A DNA stretch of 64,000 bases from Notolepis coatsorum (Eukaryota; Chordata; Actinopteri; Aulopiformes; Paralepididae): assembly GCA_963971535.1 (NCBI GenBank), contig OZ020587.1:164093140-164157139 (forward strand), in the 5' to 3' direction. This document shows positions 10,841 through 20,968 of this stretch, piece by piece. Every line of letters starts with the position of its first letter. Within the stretch, counting starts at the first letter, position 1. Both the position numbers and the translations under genes were made by a program. Under the pieces are notes generated by a model that was not told the DNA's origin, did no database searches, and worked only from the letters and a program-made list of their open reading frames with translations.

Positions 10841-11902
10841 ATGCTAGCTCAGGAGGAGCTGGCGCAACCGACGCTAGCTCAGGAGAAGCTAGCACAGGAG
10901 AAGCTAGCACAAGAGATGCTAGCTCAGGAGGAGCTGGCGCAACCGACGCTAGCTCAGGAGAAGCTAGCACAAGAGAAGCTACCACAGGAGATGCTAGCTC
11001 AGGAGGAGCTGGCACAACCTACGCTAGCTCAGGAGAAGCTAACACAAGAGAAGCTAGCACAGGAGATGCTAGCTCAGGAGGAGCTGGCGCAACCGACGCT
11101 AGCTCAGGAGAAGCTAGCACAGGAGAAGCTAGCACAAGAGATGCTAGCTCAGGAGGAGCTGGCGCAACCAACGCTAGCTCAAGAGAAGCTAGCACAAGAG
11201 ATGCTAGCATGGAAGACGCTAGGACAACAGATGCTAGTGCAACAGACGCTAGCTCAGGAGAGGCTGGCGCAGCAGATGCTAGCTCAGGAGAAGTTGGCAC
11301 AGGTAGCTCAGAAGAAGCTGGCGCAGCAGATGCTAGCTCATGAGAAGCTGGCGCAGCAGATGCTAGCTCATGAGAAGCTGGCGCAAGAGACGCTAGCTCG
11401 CATGTTGAGACATCTCAAAAGTGTAGAGATCCCCAAAAGGGCCCCAATGGCCCAAATGATGGAAAGAGAAGTAAGGACCCCCGGTCAAGATCCAGGGGAT
11501 AACATGGTGGAGAAACTAATCCCACAGGTGCGAGACGGGAGCATGTCTCTCAATGTTGCAGCAGGATCAGTCATGAATGGAACACCTATGCAAGGATCAT
11601 GCTTACTGCTTGAAAAGCTATTCAGAGGAGTCCCAGGGGGTAACCTACTGGCAGCCCGATGCGCAGCATGGTCACAAGACCAGTTACGTATCGAATGTAT
11701 GCTGTATGACCAAGTCAAAATGCTATCTGACAAAAGGGGGGGCTCCCAGGAGTTCCCCCCGAAAACAACCAAGGACGGAACAGGGAAGAAGAAGTACCTA
11801 TACCTACCTCCAGACGAGTGGGCCGCATTAACCCCAGAACAGCAAGCAGAGAGGAGGACAACAAGGGAGGAATTCAAAGCCCGGAAGGAGAATCGATTGT
11901 GA
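10841..11902 (+). CDS. Gag-like ORF of retrotransposon A with long LAQEx pentapeptide repeat
   Basis: The ORF is 353 codons. The first roughly 190 residues are tandem pentapeptides such as LAQEK, LAQEM, LAQEE and LAQPT, written in 15 bp DNA units. The frame is open back to a TGA near 10756, so the true start is uncertain. The remainder is non-repetitive and basic, with YLPPDEWAALTPEQQ near the end, a phrase reminiscent of LTR-retrotransposon Gag proteins. The ORF ends artificially: the stop TGA lies within the LTR of the gypsy element inserted at 11898, so the original protein was longer. Role by position: structural protein of element A. Confidence 0.55.
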   Translation: MLAQEELAQPTLAQEKLAQEKLAQEMLAQEELAQPTLAQEKLAQEKLPQEMLAQEELAQPTLAQEKLTQEKLAQEMLAQEELAQPTLAQEKLAQEKLAQEMLAQEELAQPTLAQEKLAQEMLAWKTLGQQMLVQQTLAQERLAQQMLAQEKLAQVAQKKLAQQMLAHEKLAQQMLAHEKLAQETLARMLRHLKSVEIPKRAPMAQMMEREVRTPGQDPGDNMVEKLIPQVRDGSMSLNVAAGSVMNGTPMQGSCLLLEKLFRGVPGGNLLAARCAAWSQDQLRIECMLYDQVKMLSDKRGGSQEFPPKTTKDGTGKKKYLYLPPDEWAALTPEQQAERRTTREEFKARKENRL

Positions 11903-12787
11903 CGTACCTTGGGTACGTGGGTTGGTCATTACCATTATTACTGTATTTATGACACCTTCTGAACATCAGGTTAGTATATTTTAATGTGTTGTTTTGTATA
12001 TGATGTGTGTGTGTGTAAACATGAGAGCTAATGCTGTCTCTTCTCTCCCTGTCAGGTGCTGCCCATCCCTACTGAAGAGTGCTGATTGCTAATGAATGAC
12101 AGCTGATTGGCAATCAGCTCAAGAGGGATGGGTAGTCAAATACCTGACGGCACACACACATCTCGGCGCCTCATTCTCAGTCAATTGCTCAGTCTTTGAG
12201 TAGAGTGAGGTTGCCATTGTGTTTACATGTTTGTGGGAGATGTATATATCGTTGGCCACCTTGGATTCATCCTGCACATGGGTAGAGTGGTGTTTCTATG
12301 TTTAAGAAGGTGAGCTTGTATGTTTAAGTATATGTATGTAGATCTTGTTGGCTTCCTAGATTCATCCTAAGCCGTGAGATGTACGGTTAGAGCGGTGGGT
12401 CATCCCACACTCCCTGTGAGAGGAGGTGGATTGGTGTTCATCCTAAACTGGAGCATGGTTAGAGTGGTGGTTCTTTGTGTTTGTCCAGACTTGTTTACTA
12501 TTATACTTCCCTTGTTTGTTCTCCCCTTATATCTCCCTGTTTGTTAATTGTTGTGGGTTGAAATCCCCACCGACGACATCCCCTTTTCCCTTTGGGAAAA
12601 GGCAGTGGGTTGAAACCCCCACATTTGAATAAAACCTTAATTTACCATTTGAAAACGTCTTGTGTTTGTTATTACCTACCTGCCCGGGACTATTTTGAAA
12701 ACATTTACTGAGAGAGGCTGTTTCTGTTCATGTACAGCCTACTCCAGATACTCTTCAGGTGCGGTCGTTTGACCTTCGTACATGACA
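11898..12787 (+). repeat. 5' LTR of gypsy-type element
   Basis: The LTR runs from TGTGACGTACC to ACATGACA. It contains three imperfect internal repeats with the pattern TTCATCCT ... GGTTAGAGTGGTGG (about 12264-12490), a TG run and a polyadenylation signal AATAAA near 12628. Confidence 0.9.
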
Positions 12788-12805
12788 TGGGGGCTTGTTA
12801 GTTTG
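12788..12805 (+). other. Primer binding site, tRNA-Pro-like
   Basis: TGGGGGCTTGTTAG starts directly after the LTR. Its first eleven bases resemble the tRNA-Pro primer site TGGGGGCTCGT used by several gypsy elements and gammaretroviruses, with one mismatch. Confidence 0.55.
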
Positions 12806-13565
12806 CACAATTGTATAGTTCCTTGTTGTTATGTGACATGTGGACTTGTCGATTGGAGCGTGTCAGTTAGGTGGCGTTTTGTTCATTTGGTAAGTTATAT
12901 TATTATATATCCATTTTTTCCGTGCTGCACACTTGACTGTTGTAAACCATTGTTGTAAGTTATGCTCTTAACCATTCTATTTTTTTCCACATAGGTAAAG
13001 GGTGGATCACCTGCTTGTTAGGGGGAGGGGGGCACGCGTCGTCTATTCCGGTGGAGTGCGCAATGAAATCGGTAAGCGACTGAAGATATATGTAGCCTTC
13101 ATTCCTCTAGGGAAGTAGTTTAGACGGGGTAGTTAGTGTTACCCAGTGTGATCCTAATTAGGTGGTTAGAACCAACATTTATTGTTTTCATGAATGTTAG
13201 ATGTGGATATTGAATCGAATTGGTCAGGTTGTCGTACTGCATAATGTGGCTGTTGAGTGTTGCACAGGGACATTATTGAGTACCATAGGTGAGTGGCTAT
13301 TTTGTGGGGCTTATTGAAGTCTGATTCGTGTAGTATTGTGTGTTGCTACGGGAGTATATTTTCTTTCATAACTATATTCTGCAGGGTGCAGAGTACAGAG
13401 TACAGAGTACAGAGTGCATCCTGGCTGATGTCTTGCCGCTAAATGAAAACTCTTACTGTCAGTCTAGTGCGATGGTAAGAGGTATAGAAATGAGGTGTAT
13501 GCGCATGCCGTTACATAAGGTGCATGTACAGTCAGATCTTATCACAGGTTGTTTTCCGGTCGCCT

Positions 13566-13717
13566 GTTGGCCTTCCTAGATTTCATCCTAAGCCGTGAGC
13601 TGTACGGTTAGAGCGGTGGTTCATCCCACACTCCATGTGATAGGAGGTGGATTGGTGTTCATCCTAAACTGGAGCGGCATGGTTAGAGTGGTGGTTCTTT
13701 GTGTTTGGTCCAGACTG
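13566..13717 (+). repeat. Internal copy of an LTR segment
   Basis: About 150 bp inside the element matches LTR positions 12347-12492 (two of the three TTCATCCT repeats) with scattered differences and two extra bases (GGC). It lies in the interior, not in either LTR, so it arose by recombination or template switching in an ancestor. Confidence 0.75.
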
Positions 13718-13872
13718 GCTGGGGAGAGTGTGATCCCTGTGTTGGAGGTTGAAAACGCTCCATTAACTGACTTGTGTTCTGATGTATTGATTAAATAATC
13801 ACCCCAATGTTTTTTCTGCTTGTGTTGTCACCAAGGCACGGGAGAGGAAGCAAACTCAGGCTTTGACGTTGA

Positions 13873-14380
13873 GTGACTATCTGTGGCAAGGCTCTGGCTG
13901 GGGACAGGTGGCCATCTAGTGGCGCCATGGGGGAGAGTGTGAGTGGTGTTCAGAGGACGCGGGTGGAGTCAAAGTTCCCTGACGTGCCCTTGCCACTGGC
14001 ACGTCAGGCGTTGATTGATGCCCAGCGGAATGATTCTTCACTCACAAGCTGTTTCGCGGCAGTAGCCAGTACTGCTGATAGTAGGAAACACACCTTTTTG
14101 ATAGAAAAGGGAGTGTTGATGCGCACCTGGGTGGCTAGGCCAGGTGTGACAGGCTTGCAGTCTGGAGAAGACTGGAATACAAAGCGTCAAATGGTGTTGC
14201 CGATGGTATGTGGACATTACATGTACATGGTGGCACGTTGACCGTGTGTGGTCTGCTAATTTAGGTATTGCTAAAACTTTTACTAGTGTGGACGCCAAAT
14301 CAGGGGGTGCATCCGGCTCCCCTGCGCTCCATTCCGGACATGGGGGAACCTTTTGAACATGTGTCTGTCATGTGCCTAAA
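13873..14380 (+). pseudogene. Ty3/gypsy integrase remnant
   Basis: The frame opening at 13873 contains LARQALIDAQRNDSSLTSCF and GVLMRTWVARPG, which fit the N-terminal part of fish gypsy integrases ahead of the HHCC finger. A second frame around 14295-14370 reads HPAPLRSIPDMGEPFEHV, the linker before the DDE core in the same proteins. The finger between them and the catalytic core after them are missing or scrambled. It is a remnant of pol with no function of its own. Confidence 0.7.
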
Positions 14381-14773
14381 ACAAGGGCGGAAAATCATTA
14401 CATGTTGACAATTATATGTGGTTCCACCGTTTCCCGGAGGCGATACCTCTGAGGAAAGTCATTGTTCCAGCCGGTACCAAGGTTCTAATTTGAGTGGCAT
14501 CATTTTTTATCCTGACCATGTTATTTTTGTGACGCAACAGGAGAGAAGATTTTCCCTGTGTGCTGTCCTGTTGAGCGTGATGAGATGATTTTTTGTGTTT
14601 ATTTGTTTTTTCCAGGAAGTTCCAGTTTGTTGTCTCCTGTTGACAGGACGTTATCGGCAGTGCGGCCTGTCAAAGTAGAGGTTGTTGTTGTTTTGGTTTT
14701 TCCTGGTGGGTGGTACTAATCGGATGTTGGGTAATAAGTAATAATGTTTTGCTAACCCTACAGGTTCGCTCTT

Positions 14774-14784
14774 ATGGGGGGAGG
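14774..14784 (+). other. Polypurine tract of gypsy-type element
   Basis: ATGGGGGGAGG lies directly before the 3' LTR start at 14785 and is the expected plus-strand primer. Confidence 0.7.
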
Positions 14785-15674
14785 TGTGACGTACCTTGGG
14801 TACGTGGGTTGGTCATTACCATTATTACTGTATTTATGACACCTTCTGAACATCAGGTTAGTATATTTTAATGTGTTGTTTTGTATATGATGTGTGTGTG
14901 TGTAAACATGAGAGCTAATGCTGTCTCTTCTCTCCCTGTCAGGTGCTGCCCATCCCTACTGAAGAGTGCTGATTGCTAATGAATGACAGCTGATTGGCAA
15001 TCAGCTCAAGAGGGATGGGTAGTCAAATACCTGACGGCACACACACATCTCGGCGCCTCATTCTCAGTCAATTGCTCAGTCTTTGAGTAGAGTGAGGTTG
15101 CCATTGTGTTTACATGTTTGTGGGAGATGTATATATCGTTGGCCACCTTGGATTCATCCTGCACATGGGTAGAGTGGTGTTTCTATGTTTAAGAAGGTGA
15201 GCTTGTATGTTTAAGTATATGTATGTAGATCTTGTTGGCTTCCTAGATTCATCCTAAGCCGTGAGATGTACGGTTAGAGCGGTGGTTCATCCCACACTCC
15301 CTGTGAGAGGAGGTGGATTGGTGTTCATCCTAAACTGGAGCATGGTTAGAGTGGTGGTTCTTTGTGTTTGTCCAGACTTGTTTACTATTATACTTCCCTT
15401 GTTTGTTCTCCCCTTATATCTCCCTGTTTGTTAATTGTTGTGGGTTGAAATCCCCACCGACGACATCCCCTTTTCCCTTTGGGAAAAGGCAGTGGGTTGA
15501 AACCCCCACATTTGAATAAAACCTTAATTTACCATTTGAAAACGTCTTGTGTTTGTTATTACCTACCTGCCCGGGACTATTTTGAAAACATTTACTGAGA
15601 GAGGCTGTTTCTGTTCATGTACAGCCTACTCCAGATACTCTTCAGGTGCGGTCGTTTGACCTTCGTACATGACA
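14785..15674 (+). repeat. 3' LTR of gypsy-type element
   Basis: The LTR is 890 bp, with one difference seen from 11898-12787. Sequence of retrotransposon A resumes at 15675 with GATAGTATCC. Confidence 0.9.
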
Positions 15675-17130
15675 GATAGTATCCTTACCTTCTGGGGCCC
15701 TGACACATGAGACTCAAGCAAGTGCAAACTGCACTTGACATACAGCTCATCTGTCAAGAGGAATAATATATACTGTTATTGTCATTTAGGAAGAAACATG
15801 ACATAGAATACTACATGCATTTTGTATATATTTTAAGTATAATATGTAAAGATGTCCGTCCTTGCTCTAAATCCAGAGTAAAGTAAAGTGAATTTGTAAT
15901 CTATTTCATTCAGAAGGGATTTCCTGACAGTAACTATTTGGTAGGTTAGCACCCTACCAACCATATCAGCTGCATGATATGTACACTCACCAGCGCCTAT
16001 GGATAAAAATTGAGACTCTGCAAACTCTCATCAAGCTTAGCACCTTGACGCGGGGGGACAGAGCGAGCATCAGGGTCTCTACATCCGATTGGGCCTATCA
16101 GATTTGTGGGGGCTCGGAAGCTTTAGCATACAGGACGCTGTAGTGCTGGGGTGGCCAAGTCACTGGTTTATAGGTCTGTCAAAACGGATTGGAGGTTCCG
16201 GGGCTTAGAACATGAGTTCAAGTGAGTTGGGCTGTATACTAATTGAATAGGTATTAACAGCCGAAAGAATATTAACTGAAATAACTGCTGTCAGGTGCCT
16301 CTGGAGTAAAATTAGTTACAGATTTGAGTCAACCTTACTCAAGATTGATCTTATCAGCAGAACCTCTCCAACCGAGACTCTTCCTAATGCTCGAGATCTG
16401 GAACAATAAATGACGTAGATGGTCTGCAGAGCGCAGCAGACAGCCTAATAGTGAATTGGTAAAAAAATCTATCAGGAACAAGAGAGGGTTGATAAGTAAC
16501 AGCTTGAAGTAGCGTTTACTCACGACTAAAGGGTAACGTAATGTTTACTTAAAGTCAGAACTTAAGTAGAAAATTATACTTGTGACTAACAGGTCACCTG
16601 AACTAGAAGTAACCTAATGTTTACTTAAAGTCAGAACTTAAGTAGAAAATTATACTTGCGACTAACAGGTCACCTGAACTAGAAGTAACCTAATGTTTAC
16701 TTAAAGTCAGAACTTAAGTAGAATATTATACTTGCGACTAACAGGTCACATGAACTAGAAGTAACCTAATGTTTACTTACAGTCAGAACTTAAGTAGAAA
16801 AACTCTACGAGTCTATAGCATGATAACTAGCCATTGCTAACAGAAGCTATTAGCAGGATAACGAGCCAGAAGCTAGCAGGAGCATGAGTCCTGCTACTGT
16901 GACGGAAGTGGAACCAGCGTAATCATACAGGCTGGTGTCATCAGCAGGAGCTGAGTCTACAAGAGGCTACCTAGCCTGAGTCTACAGCAGGCTAACTAGC
17001 CAGAGCTAACACCAGACATAACAGTAACTAACTACCCAGTCTGGACCGAGACAAGCACAACACAGGGTCGACCCCCTGTGCAAGAAGGAAGTGGACGGAA
17101 ACAACAGTCCGAAAGGTCTGTGAACAATGT
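15675..17130 (+). other. Degenerate interior of retrotransposon A
   Basis: There is no ORF worth keeping. It holds a 76 bp tandem array (listed separately) and, at 16820-17010, more GCTAACTAGCC-type repeats like those at 9690-10760. This supports the view that both flanks of the gypsy insertion belong to one element. Confidence 0.55.
16525..16800. repeat. 76 bp tandem repeat, about 3.6 copies
   Basis: The phrase TAACCTAATGTTTACTT recurs at 16533 (variant), 16609, 16685 and 16761, an exact 76 bp period. Copies differ by only a few substitutions. The period is not a multiple of three and no ORF crosses it. Confidence 0.9.
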
Positions 17131-17133
17131 GCG

Positions 17134-17500
17134 ATGGTAAGGGGGACAAAACCTGAACCAGTGCCATCGGGACGAATAGCAGTATCAGAAAGCAGGACTG
17201 AAACTACTGGAGAAAGCGGGTGTAATGGCCCAATACTCTGTACCCTACCAGCCCAATACGAACGGGGTGGCAGAGAGAGCTGTACGCTCTATGAAGGATC
17301 AGATGATCAAAGTGAATATGTTGCGATCCTGGAATGAACCGACCTCCCTCCTTAGGATACACCAAGGAGACCGACAGTACAGTTCGGACCGGAAGGATCA
17401 GAACCTGCCCTATTTCGGGCCAGGAGCATTCTTAGACGGGGGGGGGGGGTCCCCCGGAGTCAGTGGACGACGCAGCGAATGGCAAAAAGGAATATACTGA
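17134..17500 (+). pseudogene. Integrase core remnant of retrotransposon A
   Basis: Within 17225-17320 a frame reads PYQPNTNGVAERAVRSMKDQ, which matches the end of retroviral-type integrase cores where the catalytic Glu sits in (N)GxAER. The motif occurs in both copia- and gypsy-type elements, so it does not settle the superfamily. No first or second catalytic Asp is found upstream. Frames are broken on both sides. Confidence 0.55.
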
Positions 17501-17562
17501 CCCAGATCAGAACTCAGAAATGGAGGAAGACCGGGATAGGTCAAGCTCCAGAGCATCCTCAA

Positions 17563-17622
17563 GGTCCTCACCTAGACCTCCTAGACCTCCTAGACCTCCT
17601 AGACCTCCTAGACCTCCTAGAC
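17563..17622. repeat. 9 bp minisatellite CTAGACCTC
   Basis: About five tandem CTAGACCTC/CTCCTAGAC units encode proline-arginine runs in one frame and glycine-leucine runs in the other strand. The ORFs across it are composition artefacts. Confidence 0.8.
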
Positions 17623-18098
17623 CGGAGGCCCGCATATCCTGTGACATGGAGACAGAGAGACATCGGCCTGGACCCAGGTTACAGGGCGACGAGAGCCCTG
17701 AATGGACCTGAAAGAGAGAAAAGAAATGAGTCCTCTGTGGACTGTATCTGTGATGTCCTGCGAGGCCTACGGACAGGGTCACACGACCAGGCCAACCACA
17801 CTTCAATAGAGGACTGCTGCTACAATTCTCGGGGACCCGTGGGGTCGCCCGAGAAGTGACAATTCAACCTACCTCAAACTATGGGAGAGATCCAAGAGGT
17901 CAGAGGGGGTGACCACAAGATGACCACCAGGTGTTGTATTCAGACGACAACACCTGGGTGCGTTGGCCGGGAACAACAGATGCAAGTCTTCCCACCGGAT
18001 ACCAAGCAACAACGTGACCCCTATCCTGTCGGGCCGTCCAGCCAGGGAACAACAGATGCAAGTCTTCCCGCCGGCTACCAGGGTAACAGGGAACCAAG

Positions 18099-18213
18099 AT
18101 GACAGAGGGGGTGTGGAGAGTCACAGCCACGTGACCCCGCAATCGCCATCTCGTCCCCCAGTACAGACGCTATTAAGACAATGGAAAATGACCGACCAGG
18201 ATGACAGAGGGGG
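18099..18213 (+). repeat. Duplicated purine tract before the 3' LTR of retrotransposon A
   Basis: GATGACAGAGGGGGTG followed by GTCACAGCCA occurs at about 18098 and again at 18201. The second copy ends in AGAGGGGG directly before TGTAAAGTGTC, taken here as the LTR start at 18214. The first copy offers an alternative start at about 18112. Confidence 0.6.
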
Positions 18214-20196
18214 TGTAAAGTGTCACAGCCAACTAGTGACACTGGTTATTATGACATCCTGTTCTTATATATGATTATGAGGAATGTCTGTAGATTCTTC
18301 CTCCCACTTGTGTAAAACTGTGAGAACTATGGACTGTGGACTCTGGAACAGTAACTTGTGTACACTACAATATCTTGCGTGATCCTGGAGAATGGAATCA
18401 ATGGAATCAATGGAATCAATACAATAGGTTTATTGTATATATTTGTTTTAAATCTAGGCATATGTTACTATAGGTGTCTAGATGTGATATGTATTCTGGC
18501 TGGTAATGCCCAGTCAGAAAGGAATTGAGAAGAAACACGTTATGTGTAAACACATGTTAAGTGCCACAAGTCAACGAGTGACACTTTGTATAATGTTCTT
18601 ATGTTTATTATATATGATTGGAGCTATGTATATGACCTGTATACTCTTTATACACTTATAATGCAGGAAGTGTATTCACTTCACTTTGTATTCACAAGTG
18701 TACACAGGCCATTCTCTTCTGCCATACTGCAGGGCCTTTTCCTAGAACATGCAGTAAGGAGTTACCCTTAAGAATGCGACCTTGAGAGACAGCTCCGAGT
18801 GAGACGAGCAGAGGAGAGAACTGGCAACTTAAACTACAAAATACTTATATGATGTGTGATCAATCAGTGTTTAAAGTATATGAGCACTGTATTGTACATG
18901 TATATGTATGTATATCTGTATATATCTGTATATGTATGTGTTAGGCTATGTACTGTATATTACGGCAGTCTGCCTCGTCTTCGTCTCAGAACGAAAGAGG
19001 CCCATGGAGTAAGGGAGTTAACCCTTGCAGTGAGGAAGCAGAACAGACATGCATACATGTTTAAGTGATGTAATGGGATTTTTCCCAGAAGAAGGTAATC
19101 TGTTACTTCTCCAGTAAATGTAACGACTAGAAGGGGAGGAGTCCATCCTTACTATGTATTGTACGTTGGTTGGCTAGTGAAATGACATCACTGTGACATC
19201 ACTGTTTTTAGACCAATAGAAATATGATGCCGGATCGATATAAAAATGACTGTTCCTACTTCGAGAGCCAGAATTTCAGATTTTCCATGGCAGGCACAAG
19301 CCGTGTCAGGCTATTGCGATCTTAGAGATAAGATGTTTTGTTTTATATAATATTTTAAACTGTAATGGATATATCCAATACAGTCCCTTTTTGTAACTTT
19401 CTAAATAAAAACAGCTTTTTATAATATCTATTGAATCCTTGCACTGATTTCTGCCAGCAATGTGCCACGATGCCAGCCGCCGCCCTGATTTCCTATTGAG
19501 GGTGACTATAAATGTACTGTAACCTAATACGGATTGAATCAATTGACTGGTTAATGCTTTTCAGCTAAAAGATATATATTATATATATATATATATATAT
19601 GCTATGTACTGTATAAATACTATACATGGCTATGTTTGTTGTTTGCGGGTTCCGGTATCTCTGTGTCCGACGGACTCTGTCAAGTTGTGTGGGAAATCGG
19701 TGTTCAAGTCACTGCAGGACTTGAGGACCGGTACCATGGATCGACGGATCTGACGGATTGACAGGAGGTACTGGGGCGTGCAAACAATGATTACGTGTTA
19801 GTACGCTAATGTTATATTATTAACAGTGGTAATACTTATTAAAAGAGTAGTAATACAACCAAGCTTTCAAATGAGCAGTATTACAAGCCCTTTCGTAAAA
19901 TGATGATAATGATGATGATGATAATAATAATATTATTTTTATTATAGGCATATAAGAGTTCTCCTAGACATACATTCGGTTTATTACAAACAAGAAGAGA
20001 TTAACAACTCTTCATACTTACATTTCATATCAACTGGAGATAACTAGACCAGTGACTTGAAGTAATCTTGACAGAAATAGTAATTGACTCGAGAACTTGG
20101 CGAGTTTAGCGCCTCGCCGGGGGATATCGAGCGGCCGCAGGCTTATATCTCGAGTAGGTGATTGAGATATATAGAGACTGCCTGTAGCATTTATCA
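18214..20196 (+). repeat. 3' LTR of retrotransposon A (empty-site copy)
   Basis: This LTR is uninterrupted. The end at 20196 is set by loss of match with 9386. The start at 18214 is inferred from the purine tract and TG. It contains a GGAATCAAT x3 run near 18390, a polyadenylation signal near 19404, and AT microsatellites. At 19840-19860 it shows the site where the sister LTR received the BEL/Pao element. Confidence 0.75.
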
Positions 20197-20786
20197 GTAT
20201 TCGACTCATCGCCCACGTCTGGGTCAGTACCAGGTATAATACCTCTATCAGGCTTTAATTATATGGTAGGAATAATACCTCAGGTCTGGAACCTCCCCAC
20301 TGGGAAAGGGTTGATTAGATGGGAAATTATTATCAAAGAACCAACACGTTATCACACTCAAAGGAAATCAAAAATGTGGGCCCACTGTACCAAAACATAA
20401 GTCTATACTAATACTATATATATACGGCATATATATACGGCATATATATACGGCATATAATGTGTATGGGGTACCCCTATGAACTGGATTTAGCAACGTT
20501 TAGCTTCGCCCGTAGGCCGCACCACACTGTGTACTGTGCAATAAGATCCGGAGCACTGACGCTCTATTGTACTCAACCAAGATGGCGTCCTCGCCGCGCC
20601 ACCACTGTTCGGGGTAGCAAGATGGCGTCGAACGCTCTCGTCGCGGGCGCGAGCAAGCGGGGCTGGAGCAGGGGGGCAGTATCGGGCTGAGAGCGCGTGC
20701 TGGATGATGGCGACCTCTGCTGGATGGGAAGAACTCCCGTGATGGCCTGAAGACAGCCGGTGCAGGGCAGACATCGAACGCCGGCG

Positions 20787-20968
20787 AACTGTAGGAGTCG
20801 CTGTTTACAACGACCAGGACCCACCCTCACCGGCTTCCAACCCGCTAACACTGCCAATTGTGTCAGTATGGACGGTCGGCCAAGCCGGAGGCACCACAGC
20901 TGGATTCGATCCCACTGGCTCTGTGGTGGTAGACAGATGCTTAGTCCGCTGCGCTACCCGGCCGCACC
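20787..20968 (-). mobile_element. SINE (family X), head fragment in first duplication unit
   Basis: This is the same sequence as 22755-22936: a tRNA-like head in reverse (GGTAGCGCAGCGG as box A on the minus strand) and the start of the body. The rest of the SINE is lost together with the 1.1 kb deletion of this unit. Confidence 0.7.

Larger units (their letters stand above)
11898..15674 (+). mobile_element. Defective Ty3/gypsy-type LTR element inserted in the gag-like ORF
   Basis: Two 890 bp LTRs (11898-12787 and 14785-15674; one difference seen, G/T near 12400) flank only about 2 kb of interior. A tRNA-Pro-like primer site follows the first LTR and a G-rich tract precedes the second. The interior keeps pieces of a gypsy integrase but no gag, protease, RT or RNase H. 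Flanks share only GAT, so the target duplication is short or altered. With near-identical LTRs and almost no coding capacity, this copy must have moved using another element's proteins. Confidence 0.85.
1..20196 (+). mobile_element. Nested LTR retrotransposon A (5' LTR incomplete in window)
   Basis: A long LTR element is bounded by two copies of one sequence. The first copy is 1-963 plus 9037-9386, split by a BEL/Pao insertion. The second is 18214-20196. The interior (9387-18213) holds a minisatellite, a gag-like ORF, a gypsy insertion, a 76 bp tandem array and an integrase-like scrap. About 500 bp of the first LTR must lie left of base 1, because the window begins at the point matching 18716. 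About ten substitutions separate the LTR copies by eye, so the element is fairly young. Its superfamily is unresolved: the integrase scrap could be copia- or gypsy-like. No intact pol is present. Confidence 0.75.

Noticed and set aside
10257-11300. Minus-strand ORFs rich in Leu, Ala and Ser
   Set aside because: They are the antisense of the 69 bp and 15 bp minisatellites; repeat lengths divisible by three keep them open.
17463-17859. Pro-Arg-rich ORFs as a possible Gag nucleic-acid-binding tail
   Set aside because: Driven by the 9 bp CTAGACCTC minisatellite, with competing frames on both strands and no conserved motif.
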